Source: Burkholderiaceae bacterium
GTDB taxonomy: Bacteria; Pseudomonadota; Gammaproteobacteria; Burkholderiales; Burkholderiaceae_C
Direction: 5' to 3'
Length of the DNA: 64,000 bases
NCBI GenBank assembly: GCA_024235895.1
Contig: JACKLM010000003.1
Location: forward strand, 372,001-436,000
Shown: positions 1 through 10,064 of the stretch, piece by piece
Layout: every line of letters begins with the position of its first letter
Position numbering within the stretch: the stretch's first letter is position 1
Program-made: the position numbers and the translations under genes
The notes under the pieces: generated by a model
What the model saw: only the letters and a program-made list of their open reading frames with translations
What the model was told of the DNA's origin: nothing
The model's database searches: none

Positions 1-2
1 TC

Positions 3-890
3 GTCGACGCCACCGACCCCGCGGCCTTCGCCGCCGCGATGCGGCCGACGACGCGCGCGGTGTTTGCCGAGAGCCTGGGCAACCCGAGCCTGGTCGTGCT
101 CGATATCGCCGCCGTGGCCGAGGTCGCGCACGCGCAGGGCGTGCCGCTGGTGATCGACAACACGGTGCCCAGCCCGGCGCTGTGCAACCCGGTCGCGTTC
201 GGCGCCGACATCGTCGTCCACAGCGCGACCAAGTATCTCGGCGGCCACGGCACGACGCTGGCCGGCGTCATCGTCGAGAGCGGCAAGTTCCCGTGGGACA
301 ACGGCAAGTTTCCGGGCATGACCGAGCCGTCGCCGGGCTACCACGGCGTCAAGTTCTACGAGACCTTCGGCGACTTCGGCTTCACGATGCGCTGCCGGAT
401 GGAGACGCTGCGTGTCTACGGCGCCGCGCTGAGCCCGATGAGCGCGTGGCAGATCCTGCAGGGTGTCGAGACCTTGCCGCTGCGCATGGAGCGCCACAGC
501 GCGAACGCGCTGGCGGTGGCGCGCTTCCTGCGGGACGACCCTCGCGTGGCCTGGGTCAACTACCCCGGGCTGGCGGAGCATCCGCAGCACGCGCTGCTGC
601 AGCGGCAGATGCGCGGCGCGTCGGGCCTGCTCGCCTTCGGCCTGCGCGGCGGCGCCGAGGCCGGCGTGCGCTTCATCGAGGGCGCGCAGTTCATGAGCCA
701 CCTGGTCAATATCGGCGACACGCGCACGCTGATCAGCCACCCCGCGAGCACCACCCACCGCCAGCTCGACGAGGCGCAGCAGCGCGCCGCCGGCGTGACG
801 CCGGACATGGTGCGGATCTCGGTCGGGCTGGAGCATGTGGACGATATCCTGTGGGATATCGACCAGGCGCTCGCCAGGGCGAGCGCATAG
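3..890 (+). CDS. O-acetylhomoserine sulfhydrylase (MetY-type), 5' end outside window
   Basis: PLP-dependent enzyme of the Cys/Met metabolism family. Family knowledge: it makes homocysteine or methionine from O-acetylhomoserine and sulfide or methanethiol in the cytoplasm. The frame is open from base 3, so the gene begins before the window; 295 residues remain of a usual 420-430. The PLP lysine lies in SATKYLGGHGT (Lys codon 231-233), preceded by VIDNTVPSP and followed by the family block around FIEGAQFMSHLVNIGDTRTL and SHPASTTH. The last codons and the TAG stop fall in the first unit of a 31-bp tandem repeat. The family is secure; OAH rather than O-succinylhomoserine specificity is inferred from overall resemblance. 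Confidence 0.9.
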   Translation, partial: VDATDPAAFAAAMRPTTRAVFAESLGNPSLVVLDIAAVAEVAHAQGVPLVIDNTVPSPALCNPVAFGADIVVHSATKYLGGHGTTLAGVIVESGKFPWDNGKFPGMTEPSPGYHGVKFYETFGDFGFTMRCRMETLRVYGAALSPMSAWQILQGVETLPLRMERHSANALAVARFLRDDPRVAWVNYPGLAEHPQHALLQRQMRGASGLLAFGLRGGAEAGVRFIEGAQFMSHLVNIGDTRTLISHPASTTHRQLDEAQQRAAGVTPDMVRISVGLEHVDDILWDIDQALARASA

Positions 891-953
891 CGACCAGGCG
901 CTCGTCGGAGCGAGCAAATAGCGACCCGGCACACGCGAGGGCGAGCGCGCCAC
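861..953 (+). repeat. Three-unit 31-bp tandem repeat over the sulfhydrylase stop codon
   Basis: Units at 861-891, 892-922 and 923-953. Units 1 and 2 differ at only a few positions; unit 3 is more degenerate. Each unit contains a short dyad (GCGCTCGCC / GGCGAGCGC in unit 1). Unit 1 encodes the protein C-terminus and stop, the others are downstream. It may act as a weak hairpin terminator or be simple repeat expansion. Confidence 0.7.
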
Positions 954-969
954 CGAGGAGATCCACGCC

Positions 970-2553
<1,584 letters not shown>

Positions 2554-2560
2554 GCGCTTG

Positions 2561-3526
2561 CTACAGCGACTTCTTCAGCCAGTGCCCCAGCTCGCCGACG
2601 ATGCCGCGGCGAAACGCGAGCACGCAGACGACGAAGATCACGCCCTGCACGATCGTCACCCACGCGCCGAGCTGCGCCAGGTAGTTCTGCATCGTGATGA
2701 TCACCGCGGCGCCGACGACCGGGCCGAAGACCGTGCCCATGCCGCCCAGCAGCGTCATCAGCACCACCTCGCCCGACATGCTCCAGTGCACGTCGGTCAG
2801 CGACGCGAGCTGGAACACGATCGCCTTCGTCGCCCCGGCCAGCCCCGCGAGCGTGGCCGACAGCACGAAGGCCAGCAGCTTGAAGCGGTCGGTGTCGTAG
2901 CCGAGCGAGATCGCGCGGTTCTCGTTCTCGCGGATCGCCTTGAGCACCTGGCCGAAGGGCGAGTGGATCGCGCGGTAGACGATGCCGAAGCCGGTCACGA
3001 AGATCACCAGCACGACGGCGTACATCGCATGGGGATCGTCGAGGTCGACGATCCCGAACAGGCGACCGCGCGGCACCGCCTGGATGCCGTCCTCGCCGCC
3101 GGTGAACGGCGCCTGCAGGCTGAAGAAGAAGACCATCTGCGCCAGCGCGAGCGTGATCATCGCGAAGTAGATGCCCTGGCGGCGGATCGCCAGCATCCCG
3201 GCCAGCCAGCCCAGCACGGCAGCGCAGGCGGTGCCGAACAGGATCGCGAGCTCGGGCGTCAGCCCCCAGACCTTGGCCGCGTGCGCCGACGCATAGCCGG
3301 CCGAGCCGAGGAACATCGCATGGCCGAAGGACAGCAGCCCGCCGAACCCCAGCAGCAGGTTGAAGGCGCACGCGAAGAGCGCGAAGCACATCACCTTCAT
3401 CATGAACACCGGGTAGACGACCAGCGGGGCGGCCGCCAGCAGTGCCAGCATGACGAGAAAGGCGTTGCGGTGCACACGCGCCGCGGCGGCGCGCAGGGCG
3501 GCTGCAGGTCGGCCAGGTGCGCTCAC
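2561..3526 (-). CDS. livM: Liv-type ABC transporter permease LivM (system 1)
   Basis: About 321 residues, strongly hydrophobic: inner-membrane permease of the hydrophobic amino acid/carboxylate (HAAT) ABC family. LivM features are GFGGLLSFGHAMFLGSAGY near the N-terminus, IRRQGIYFAMITLALAQM, the cytoplasmic loop AIRENENRAISLGYDT that contacts the ATPases, and VVLMTLLGGMGTVFGPVVGA. I place the start at a GTG overlapping the livH TGA by 4 bases (3523-3526). The frame stays open further upstream, but that part is antisense shadow of livH. Last gene of the operon; its TAG stop lies 7 bp from the converging aldehyde dehydrogenase. Confidence 0.92.
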   Translation of the reverse strand: MSAPGRPAAALRAAAARVHRNAFLVMLALLAAAPLVVYPVFMMKVMCFALFACAFNLLLGFGGLLSFGHAMFLGSAGYASAHAAKVWGLTPELAILFGTACAAVLGWLAGMLAIRRQGIYFAMITLALAQMVFFFSLQAPFTGGEDGIQAVPRGRLFGIVDLDDPHAMYAVVLVIFVTGFGIVYRAIHSPFGQVLKAIRENENRAISLGYDTDRFKLLAFVLSATLAGLAGATKAIVFQLASLTDVHWSMSGEVVLMTLLGGMGTVFGPVVGAAVIITMQNYLAQLGAWVTIVQGVIFVVCVLAFRRGIVGELGHWLKKSL

Positions 3527-4410
3527 TTCTGCGTCCCGAACAGGCCGGCCGGCCGCACCAGCAGCACGATGGCCATGATGACGAAGATCACCGTGCTCGA
3601 GGCCTCGGGGTAGAAGACCTTGGTCAGCCCCTCGATCAGCCCGAGGCCGAAGCCGGTGACGATCGACCCCAGGATCGACCCCATGCCGCCGATGACGACG
3701 ACGGCGAAGACGACGATGATCAGGTCGGCCCCCATCTGCGGGCTGACCTGGTAGATCGGTGCGGCCATCACGCCGGCCAGCGCCGCGAGCGCGACGCCGA
3801 AACCGTAGGTCAGCGTGATCATGCGCGGCACGTTGACGCCGAAGGCCTGGACGAGTTGCGGGTTCTCGGTCGCCGCACGCAGGTAGGCGCCGAGCTTGGT
3901 GCGTTCGATCACGTACCAGGTCGCCAGGCAGACGACGAGCGAGGCGACGATGATCCAGCCGCGGTAGTTGGGCAGGAACATGAAGCCCAGGTTCTGCCCG
4001 CCCTGAAGCTGCGACGGGATCTGGTACGGCTGGCCCGACGATCCGTACTCGTTGCGGAACAGCCCCTGGATGATCAGCGCCAGGCCGAAGGTCAGCAGCA
4101 GCCCGTACAGGTGGTCGAGCTTGTACAGCCGCGCGAGCATCGTGCGCTCGATGATCACGCCGGTGGCGCCGACCACCAGCGGCGCGATCAGCAGCGCCCA
4201 CCAGTAGCCGACGCCGAGCTTGTCCAGCAGCAGCCAGGCCACGAACGCGCCCATCATGTACTGCGCGCCGTGGGCGAAGTTGATGATGTTGAGCAGACCG
4301 AAGATCACCGCCAGCCCGAGCGACAGCAGCGCGTAGAACGAGCCGTTGATCAGCCCGATCAGCAGCTGGCCGAACAGAACCTGGGTCGGGATGCCGAAGA
4401 TCTCGGTCAT
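3523..4410 (-). CDS. livH: Liv-type ABC transporter permease LivH (system 1)
   Basis: A 295-residue polytopic permease of the LivH family. Family landmarks are GLINGSFYALLSLGLAVIFG at the N-terminus, IINFAHGAQYMMGAFVA, the C-terminal IVVFAVVVIGGMGSILGSIV and the ending VLLVRPAGLFGTQK. It should pair with the adjacent LivM as the transmembrane heterodimer. It lies 72 bp after the binding-protein gene and is coupled to livM by a GTGA overlap. Substrate cannot be read from the permease; the neighbouring acyl-CoA synthetase suggests a carboxylic acid rather than branched-chain amino acids. Confidence 0.93.
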   Translation of the reverse strand: MTEIFGIPTQVLFGQLLIGLINGSFYALLSLGLAVIFGLLNIINFAHGAQYMMGAFVAWLLLDKLGVGYWWALLIAPLVVGATGVIIERTMLARLYKLDHLYGLLLTFGLALIIQGLFRNEYGSSGQPYQIPSQLQGGQNLGFMFLPNYRGWIIVASLVVCLATWYVIERTKLGAYLRAATENPQLVQAFGVNVPRMITLTYGFGVALAALAGVMAAPIYQVSPQMGADLIIVVFAVVVIGGMGSILGSIVTGFGLGLIEGLTKVFYPEASSTVIFVIMAIVLLVRPAGLFGTQK

Positions 4411-4482
4411 GGCGGAGGGGACGAGGGCGGGGCGGCGCCGGCGGCGCCACCCCGGTTCAGGCCGCGCGTGCGGCCGGCGACC

Positions 4483-5694
4483 TCACTTGACCAGCGGACA
4501 GCCGCCATCGGCCATCGGCCGGAAGGCCTGGTCGGCGGGGATCGTCGTGCGCAGCTTGTAGTAGTCGTAAGGGCCCTTGGACTCTGAGGGCTTCTTGACC
4601 TCGAACAGGTAGGCCGGGTGGATCTTGCGGCCGTCGGCCCGCACCGACCCCTTGCCGAAAAGCGGGTCGTCGGTCGGCATCTTCTTCATCTGCTCGATGA
4701 CCTTGGTGCCGTCGTCCGATTTCAGCGCCTCGACGGCCTTGAGGTAGTGCAGAACCCCGGAATAGACGCCGGCATGGTCCGAGCTCGGATACTTGCCGCC
4801 GTTGCGCTCGGCAAAGCGCTTGCTCCATGCACGCGTCTGGTCGTTCAGATCCCAGTAGAAGGCTTCGGTCAGGATCAGGCCCTGTGCCGTGTTCAGACCC
4901 AGGCCGTGGATGTCCGGCAGGAAAAGCAGAAGTCCCGCCAGGTTCTGCCCGGCCCGCGTGATGCCGAACTCCGCGGCCTGCTTGATGCTGTTGATGGTGT
5001 CCCCGCCGGCGTTGGCCAGGCCGATGATCTTGGCCTTGGAGGCCTGTGCCTGCAGCAGGAAGGAGCTGAAATCGGTGGCCGGGAAGGGGTGGCGCACCTT
5101 GCCGAGCACCTTGCCGCCGTTCTTGAGCACGACGGCCTCGGTGTCGCGTTCGAGTGCGTGACCGAAGGCGTAGTCGGCGGTCAGGAAGTACCAGGAGTCG
5201 CCGCCCGTCTTGACGATCGCACTGCCGGTTCCGTTGGCCAGCATCCAGGTGTCGTACAGCCAGTGCACGGTATTCGGGCTGCACGCCTTGCCGCTCAGGT
5301 CTGCCGTCGCCGCACCCGTGACGACGAAGGCCTTGCCCTTCTCGCGCGTGATCTGGTTGACCGCCAGCGCGACCGACGAGGTCGGCACGTCGACGATGGC
5401 GTCGACTTGCTCGCGGTCGTACCAGGTCCTCGCAACCGTCGAACCGATGTCGGGCTTGTTCTGGTGGTCGGCGCCGACGACTTCCACCTTCAGGCCCTTC
5501 GCCGAGGCGCCGAAGTCCTCGACCGCCATCCGCGCCGCGAGCACCGAGCCCGGGCCGCCGATGTCGGCGTAGACGCCCGACATGTCGTTCATGACGCCGA
5601 TCTTGATCACGCCGTCGGAGATTTGCGCCTGCGCGGCACCGGCAGCCATCCCGAAGGCCGCGGCCAGCAGGGTCGACAGGAGTTTGCGCTTCAT
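4483..5694 (-). CDS. Periplasmic substrate-binding protein of Liv-type ABC transporter (system 1)
   Basis: 403 residues, type I periplasmic-binding fold. The start at 5694 is chosen because an AGGAAAGG ribosome-binding site precedes it and a clear signal peptide follows (KRKLLSTLLAAAFGMAAGAAQAQ, cleavage about residue 23). The mature protein begins ISDGVIKIGVMNDMSGVYAD, the usual opening of HAAT binding proteins. In-frame sequence upstream (to 5772) looks untranslated. It resembles the branch associated with aromatic or other carboxylate uptake more than the classical LIV-binding protein encoded at 34.3 kb; that is an impression. It sits between livF and livH in the operon. Confidence 0.9.
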   Translation of the reverse strand: MKRKLLSTLLAAAFGMAAGAAQAQISDGVIKIGVMNDMSGVYADIGGPGSVLAARMAVEDFGASAKGLKVEVVGADHQNKPDIGSTVARTWYDREQVDAIVDVPTSSVALAVNQITREKGKAFVVTGAATADLSGKACSPNTVHWLYDTWMLANGTGSAIVKTGGDSWYFLTADYAFGHALERDTEAVVLKNGGKVLGKVRHPFPATDFSSFLLQAQASKAKIIGLANAGGDTINSIKQAAEFGITRAGQNLAGLLLFLPDIHGLGLNTAQGLILTEAFYWDLNDQTRAWSKRFAERNGGKYPSSDHAGVYSGVLHYLKAVEALKSDDGTKVIEQMKKMPTDDPLFGKGSVRADGRKIHPAYLFEVKKPSESKGPYDYYKLRTTIPADQAFRPMADGGCPLVK

Positions 5695-5768
5695 AGTCAG
5701 CCTTTCCTCGTTCATGGTCGGTTTCGACACCCTCACCACGCCCGCGCCGTCGACGACGGCCGGGCCTC

Positions 5769-6479
5769 TCACACGCCGAGCACCTCGTGCAGCATCGACT
5801 GCTTCGCCGGCAGCTCGGCCGCCGCGAAGGATTCGATGACGCGCCCGTGCTCGACGACGTAGAACCGGTCCGCCAGCGGCGCGGCGAAGCGGAAATTCTG
5901 CTCCACCATCACGATCGTCAGCCCCTTTTCGCGCAGCAGCCGGATCGCGCGCCCGAGCGCCTGCACGATCACCGGCGCCAGGCCCTCGGAGATCTCGTCC
6001 AGCAGCAGCAGCCTCGCGCCGGTGCGCAGGATGCGCGCCACCGACAGCATCTGCTGCTCGCCGCCCGACAGCCGCCCTCCGGGGCTGGCGCGACGCTCCG
6101 CCAGGTTCGGAAAAATCGCGTAGATCTCGTCGAGGCTCATCCCGCCGCTGGCCACCGCCGGCGGCAGCATCAGGTTCTCCTCGCAGCTCAGGCTGGCGAA
6201 GATGCCGCGCTCCTCCGGGCAGTAGCCGATGCCCAGGTGCGCGATACGGTGCGGCGGCAATGCGACCGCCTCGGTGCCGTTGACCATGAGCGACCCGCTG
6301 CGGCGGCCGACCAGGCCCAGGATCGCGCGCAGCGTCGTCGTGCGCCCGGCGCCGTTGCGCCCCAGCAGCGTGACGACCTCGCCCTGGTTCACGGTCAGGT
6401 CGATGCCGTGCAGGATGTGCGACTCGCCGTACCAGGCGTGCACGTCGGTCAGCCGCAGCAGCTCGACACCCTTGTTCAT
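5769..6479 (-). CDS. livF: Liv-type ABC transporter ATPase LivF (system 1), Walker A Lys replaced by Arg
   Basis: A 236-residue ATP-binding subunit. Motifs: Walker A reads GRNGAGRTT, with arginine where the nucleotide-binding lysine is expected (codon re-read on the minus strand as CGC); Q-loop region YCPEERGIFASLS; signature LSGGEQQML; Walker B LLLLDEISEGLAP; and VEQN at the switch position, normal for LivF. The ATG at 6479 lies 5 bp after the livG stop. Everything except the Walker A lysine is intact. Either this LivF subfamily tolerates Arg, or LivG supplies the main hydrolytic site. Confidence 0.92.
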   Translation of the reverse strand: MNKGVELLRLTDVHAWYGESHILHGIDLTVNQGEVVTLLGRNGAGRTTTLRAILGLVGRRSGSLMVNGTEAVALPPHRIAHLGIGYCPEERGIFASLSCEENLMLPPAVASGGMSLDEIYAIFPNLAERRASPGGRLSGGEQQMLSVARILRTGARLLLLDEISEGLAPVIVQALGRAIRLLREKGLTIVMVEQNFRFAAPLADRFYVVEHGRVIESFAAAELPAKQSMLHEVLGV

Positions 6480-6484
6480 GGTCT

Positions 6485-7261
6485 TCACGCGTGCGCGCCC
6501 TGCAGTTCGACGTCCTCGCTGCCCATGTAGGCCTGCAGCACCTGCGGGTCGCGTGACACCTGCGCGTAGGGGCCCTCGGCGATCACGGCGCCGCGTGCCA
6601 GCACGGTGATCGTGTCGGCGATGCTGGCGACGACATTCATGTTGTGCTCGACCATCAGCACCGTGCGGTTGGCAGCGACCTTCCTGATCAGCTGGGTGAC
6701 GAGCTCGACGTCCTCGTGCCCCATGCCCTGCGTCGGCTCGTCGAGCAGCATCATCTTCGGGTCCATCGCCAGCGTGGTCGCGATCTCGAGCGCGCGCTTG
6801 CGGCCATAGGGCAGCTCGACCGTCACGGTGTCGGCCAGATCGCGCAGGCCGACGGTGTCCAGCAATTCGAGCGCGCGCTCGTCGAGCCGCCCGAGGATGC
6901 GGTCCGAGCGCCAGAAGTGGTACGACACGCCGAGCTGGCGCTGCAGCGCGACGCGAACGTTGTCGAGCACCGTCAGGTGCGGGAAGGTGGCCGAGATCTG
7001 GAACGATCGCACGATGCCCCGGCGGGCAATCTGCGCCGGCCGCTCGCGCGTGATGTCCTCGTCCTCGAACAGGATCTGACCACGGGTCGGGATCAGGAAC
7101 TTGGTCAGCAGGTTGAAGCAAGTCGTCTTGCCGGCGCCGTTCGGGCCGATCAGCGCGTGGATCTGGCCGCGGCGGACCTTCAGGTCGACGCCGGCGACGG
7201 CGACGAAGCCCTTGAACTCCTTGACCAGACCGCGCGTCTCGAGAATCACGTCGTCCGACAT
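6485..7261 (-). CDS. livG: Liv-type ABC transporter ATPase LivG (system 1)
   Basis: A 258-residue ATP-binding subunit and first gene of the livG-livF-binding protein-livH-livM operon. Motifs are Walker A IGPNGAGKTTCFNLL, the LivG-type signature VELPYGRKRALEIA (LPYG in place of LSGG, normal for LivG), Walker B MMLLDEPTQGMG and the switch histidine in LMVEHNMNVV. Unlike the partner LivF, its Walker A lysine is intact. A 234-bp non-coding gap separates its ATG from the divergent acyl-CoA synthetase at 7496; promoters for both are presumably there, but I see no convincing -35/-10 pair. Confidence 0.94.
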   Translation of the reverse strand: MSDDVILETRGLVKEFKGFVAVAGVDLKVRRGQIHALIGPNGAGKTTCFNLLTKFLIPTRGQILFEDEDITRERPAQIARRGIVRSFQISATFPHLTVLDNVRVALQRQLGVSYHFWRSDRILGRLDERALELLDTVGLRDLADTVTVELPYGRKRALEIATTLAMDPKMMLLDEPTQGMGHEDVELVTQLIRKVAANRTVLMVEHNMNVVASIADTITVLARGAVIAEGPYAQVSRDPQVLQAYMGSEDVELQGAHA

Positions 7262-7495
7262 GGATCGAACCCGTGTGCCGACTGGCCCCGTGGGGCTCGT
7301 GCAGATCGCATCGGGAGATTATTCTTGCAGCCGTACCGGCGGCACGACCGGGTTTGTTCGGATGGCGGCGGGGGCGCCAGCGCGTCCACTGGGCCGGCAT
7401 TCCTCGGCGGGCGCAACCGACGGACCTGCGCAGCGGGCGCGAGCGTCCGCGCGCGCCACCGTGGCGCCGAGGGTCCCCCATGACGAGAGGCCGCG

Positions 7496-9142
7496 ATGAA
7501 CATCTACGACCAGCACCTGGACCGCAACCCGGCGAACTTCGCCGCGCTCAGCCCGGTCGGCTTCGTCGAGCGCAGCGCCGAGGTGTTCGGCGACCTGCCC
7601 GCCATCGTCCACGGCACGCGCCGCGCCAGCTGGGCCCAGCTGCGGGACCGTTCGGCACGGCTGGCCGCGGCGCTGCGCGCGCTCGGCGTCGTGCGGCTCG
7701 AGACCGTCAGCACGATGCTGCCGAATACGCCCGAGATGGTCGAGGCGCACTATGCGGTGCCGGCGATCAACGCCGTGCTCAACACGCTCAACACGCGGCT
7801 CGACGCCCCGCTGCTGGCCTGGCAGATGGCGCACTGCGAGGCCAGGGTGCTGATCGCCGACCGCGAGTTCTCGGGTGTCGTCGCGCAGGCGCTGGACGTG
7901 CTGCGGCGCGAGCATGGGCGCGAGATCGTCGTCGTCGACGTCTGCGACAGCGAGTACGACGGCCCGGGCGGGTGTGTCGGCGCGCACGAGTACGAGGCGC
8001 TGCTGGCCGCGCACGCGCCGCTGGCGCGGCTGGAAGGACCCGCCGACGAGTGGGACGCGATCGCGGTCAGCTACACCAGCGGCACCACCGGCGACCCCAA
8101 GGGTGTCGTCACGCACCACCGCGGCGCCTACCTGAACGCGGTGTGCAACGCGGCGACCTGGACCATGCCGCATTTCCCGCGCTACCTGTGGACGCTGCCG
8201 ATGTTCCACTGCAACGGCTGGTGCTTCCCGTGGACGGTGGCGATGCTCGGCGGCACGCATGTCTGCCTGCGCCGGGTCGATGCGGCGGCGATCCTGGCGG
8301 CGATGCGCGATCACGGCGCCGACCATTACTGCGCCGCGCCGATCGTCCACAACCTGCTGTGGCAGGCCGAGGCGGCGCTGCGCGAAGGCATTTCGCAGAA
8401 GGTGCGCGGCATGGTCGCCGGCGCCGCGCCGCCGGCGGCGATGATCGAGGGCATGGCGCAGATCGGCTTCGACATCACGCATGTCTACGGGCTGACCGAG
8501 GTCTACGGGCCGGCGTCGGTGGCGGTCAAGCGCCCGGGCTGGGCCGCGGCCGATCTCGCCGAGCAGACGCGGCTGAACGGCCGCCAGGGCGTGCGCTACA
8601 TGCTGCAGGAGGGCATGACGGTGCTGGACCCGGACACGATGGCCGAGGTGCCGGCCGACGGCCAGACGATGGGCGAGATCATGTTCCGCGGCAACATCGT
8701 GATGAAGGGCTACCTGAAGAACGCGGCGGCGACCGACAAGGCCTTCGCCGGCGGCTGGTTCCACACCGGCGACCTGGCCGTGCTGGAGGCCGACCGCTAC
8801 GTCAAGATCAAGGACCGCAGCAAGGACATCATCATCAGCGGCGGCGAGAACATCAGCTCGATCGAGGTCGAGGATGCCCTGTACCGCCACCCGGCGGTGC
8901 TCGCCTGCGCGGTGGTCGCGCGGCCCGATCCGAGGTGGGGCGAGACCCCGCTGGCCTTCGTCGAGCTCAAGCCCGGCGCGAGCGTCGGCGCGGAGGAACT
9001 GGTCGCGCACTGCCGGTCGCTGCTGGCGGGCTACAAGATCCCGCGCGAGATCCGCTTCGAGCCGATCCCCAAGACCAGCACCGGCAAGATCCAGAAGTTC
9101 CAGCTGCGCGAACGTGCGAAGTCGTCGAGTGCGATCGAGTGA
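7496..9142 (+). CDS. Acyl-CoA synthetase (AMP-forming), medium-chain/methylmercaptopropionate-ligase-like
   Basis: A 548-residue member of the ANL adenylate-forming superfamily: carboxylate + ATP + CoA gives acyl-CoA + AMP + PPi. The phosphate-binding core is YTSGTTGDPKGV, followed by MFHCNGWCFPW, the adenine-site motif VYGLTEVYGPA, GWFHTGDLAV, the hinge region KIKDRSKDIIISGGENIS and the catalytic lysine in PKTSTGKIQKF. Overall it resembles medium-chain or DmdB-type ligases. The start at 7496 has a modest AGAGG site. Divergent from the Liv operon and followed by an ECHDC3-like gene, which suggests that an imported carboxylic acid is activated here. Confidence 0.9.
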   Translation: MNIYDQHLDRNPANFAALSPVGFVERSAEVFGDLPAIVHGTRRASWAQLRDRSARLAAALRALGVVRLETVSTMLPNTPEMVEAHYAVPAINAVLNTLNTRLDAPLLAWQMAHCEARVLIADREFSGVVAQALDVLRREHGREIVVVDVCDSEYDGPGGCVGAHEYEALLAAHAPLARLEGPADEWDAIAVSYTSGTTGDPKGVVTHHRGAYLNAVCNAATWTMPHFPRYLWTLPMFHCNGWCFPWTVAMLGGTHVCLRRVDAAAILAAMRDHGADHYCAAPIVHNLLWQAEAALREGISQKVRGMVAGAAPPAAMIEGMAQIGFDITHVYGLTEVYGPASVAVKRPGWAAADLAEQTRLNGRQGVRYMLQEGMTVLDPDTMAEVPADGQTMGEIMFRGNIVMKGYLKNAAATDKAFAGGWFHTGDLAVLEADRYVKIKDRSKDIIISGGENISSIEVEDALYRHPAVLACAVVARPDPRWGETPLAFVELKPGASVGAEELVAHCRSLLAGYKIPREIRFEPIPKTSTGKIQKFQLRERAKSSSAIE

Positions 9143-9280
9143 GTCGCCGGGGGCTCGGGCCGGCGTTCGTCCGGTCCGGTGCAACCGGCGCAGGCCCTCT
9201 TCGACGAGCGGCGGCCGCGAGTTGGTATAAACCTTCCCCACCCGCGTCGAGGCGCGGCATCGCAGCATGGAGACCGCAAG

Positions 9281-10057
9281 ATGCAAGACCAGCCCCTGGT
9301 GCTGACCGACAAGGACGCACGCGGCGTCGTCACGCTGACGCTGAACCGGCCGCAGGCCTTCAACTCGCTGTCCGAGGGCATGCTCGACGCGCTGCAGGCC
9401 GCACTCGATGCCCTGGCCACCGACGAGACCGCGCGCGTGGTCGTCATCGCCGCTGCCGGCAAGGCCTTCTGCGCCGGGCACGACCTCAAGGAGATGCGTG
9501 CCCAGCCCTCGCAGGACTACTACGAGCGCCTGTTCGCGCAGTGCGGGCGCATGATGATGAGCATTCAGCGCCTGCCGGTTCCCGTCGTCGCCAAGGTCCA
9601 GGGTATCGCGACCGCGGCGGGGTGCCAGCTGGTCGCGATGTGCGACCTCGCGGTCGCGGCGCACGGCACCCGATTCGCCGTCAGCGGCGTCAACCTGGGC
9701 CTGTTCTGCTCGACGCCGAGTGTGGCGCTGTCGCGCAACCTGCCGCGCAAGCAGGCCTTCGAGATGCTGGTCACGGGCGATTTCATCGACGCCGAGACGG
9801 CGCTCGCGCGCGGGCTGGTCAACCGCGTGGTCGAGCCCCCCGAGCTCGACGCCGCGGTCGACGCGCTGGTCGCGCGCATCGTCGCCAAGCCGCGCGTCGC
9901 GCTCGCGCTGGGCAAGCAGCTCTTCTACCGCCAGATCGAGCAGCCGATCGACGCCGCCTACGAAGAGGCCTGCCGCACCATGGCGTGCAACATGATGGAC
10001 GAGTCGGCGCTGGAAGGCGTGCAGGCCTTCATCGACAAGCGGCCGCCGAACTGGTGA
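9281..10057 (+). CDS. Crotonase-fold protein, ECHDC3-like, lacking both catalytic glutamates
   Basis: 258 residues with the crotonase (enoyl-CoA hydratase/isomerase) fold: CoA and oxyanion-hole block KAFCAGHDLKEM and the second block around TAAGCQLVAMCDLAVAAHG. In true hydratases glutamates occur in GGGCELAM and in FGQPEI; here these positions read GCQL and FAVSGV, so both acid/base residues are missing. GVNLGLFCSTPSVAL and LPRKQAFEMLVTG match the ECHDC3 branch, whose reaction is not clear to me. The ATG at 9281 has GGAG 8 nt upstream; an earlier in-frame ATG at 9179 lacks a ribosome-binding site. Convergent with the ETF-QO gene (7-bp gap). Confidence 0.88.
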   Translation: MQDQPLVLTDKDARGVVTLTLNRPQAFNSLSEGMLDALQAALDALATDETARVVVIAAAGKAFCAGHDLKEMRAQPSQDYYERLFAQCGRMMMSIQRLPVPVVAKVQGIATAAGCQLVAMCDLAVAAHGTRFAVSGVNLGLFCSTPSVALSRNLPRKQAFEMLVTGDFIDAETALARGLVNRVVEPPELDAAVDALVARIVAKPRVALALGKQLFYRQIEQPIDAAYEEACRTMACNMMDESALEGVQAFIDKRPPNW

Positions 10058-10064
10058 GACCCGG

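Noticed and set aside
2561..4450. A single 629-codon protein covering livM and upstream sequence
   Set aside because: The first half is antisense/out-of-frame shadow of livH; the LivM family start is at the GTG overlapping the livH stop. The same reasoning applies to the long forms of livG, livF, kynU, azlC, pcm, scoB and others.
9226..9231. TATAAA as promoter of the ECHDC3-like gene
   Set aside because: Fits a -10 box and lies in the right gap, but no -35 of any quality is found at 16-18 bp, so it is not listed as a feature.
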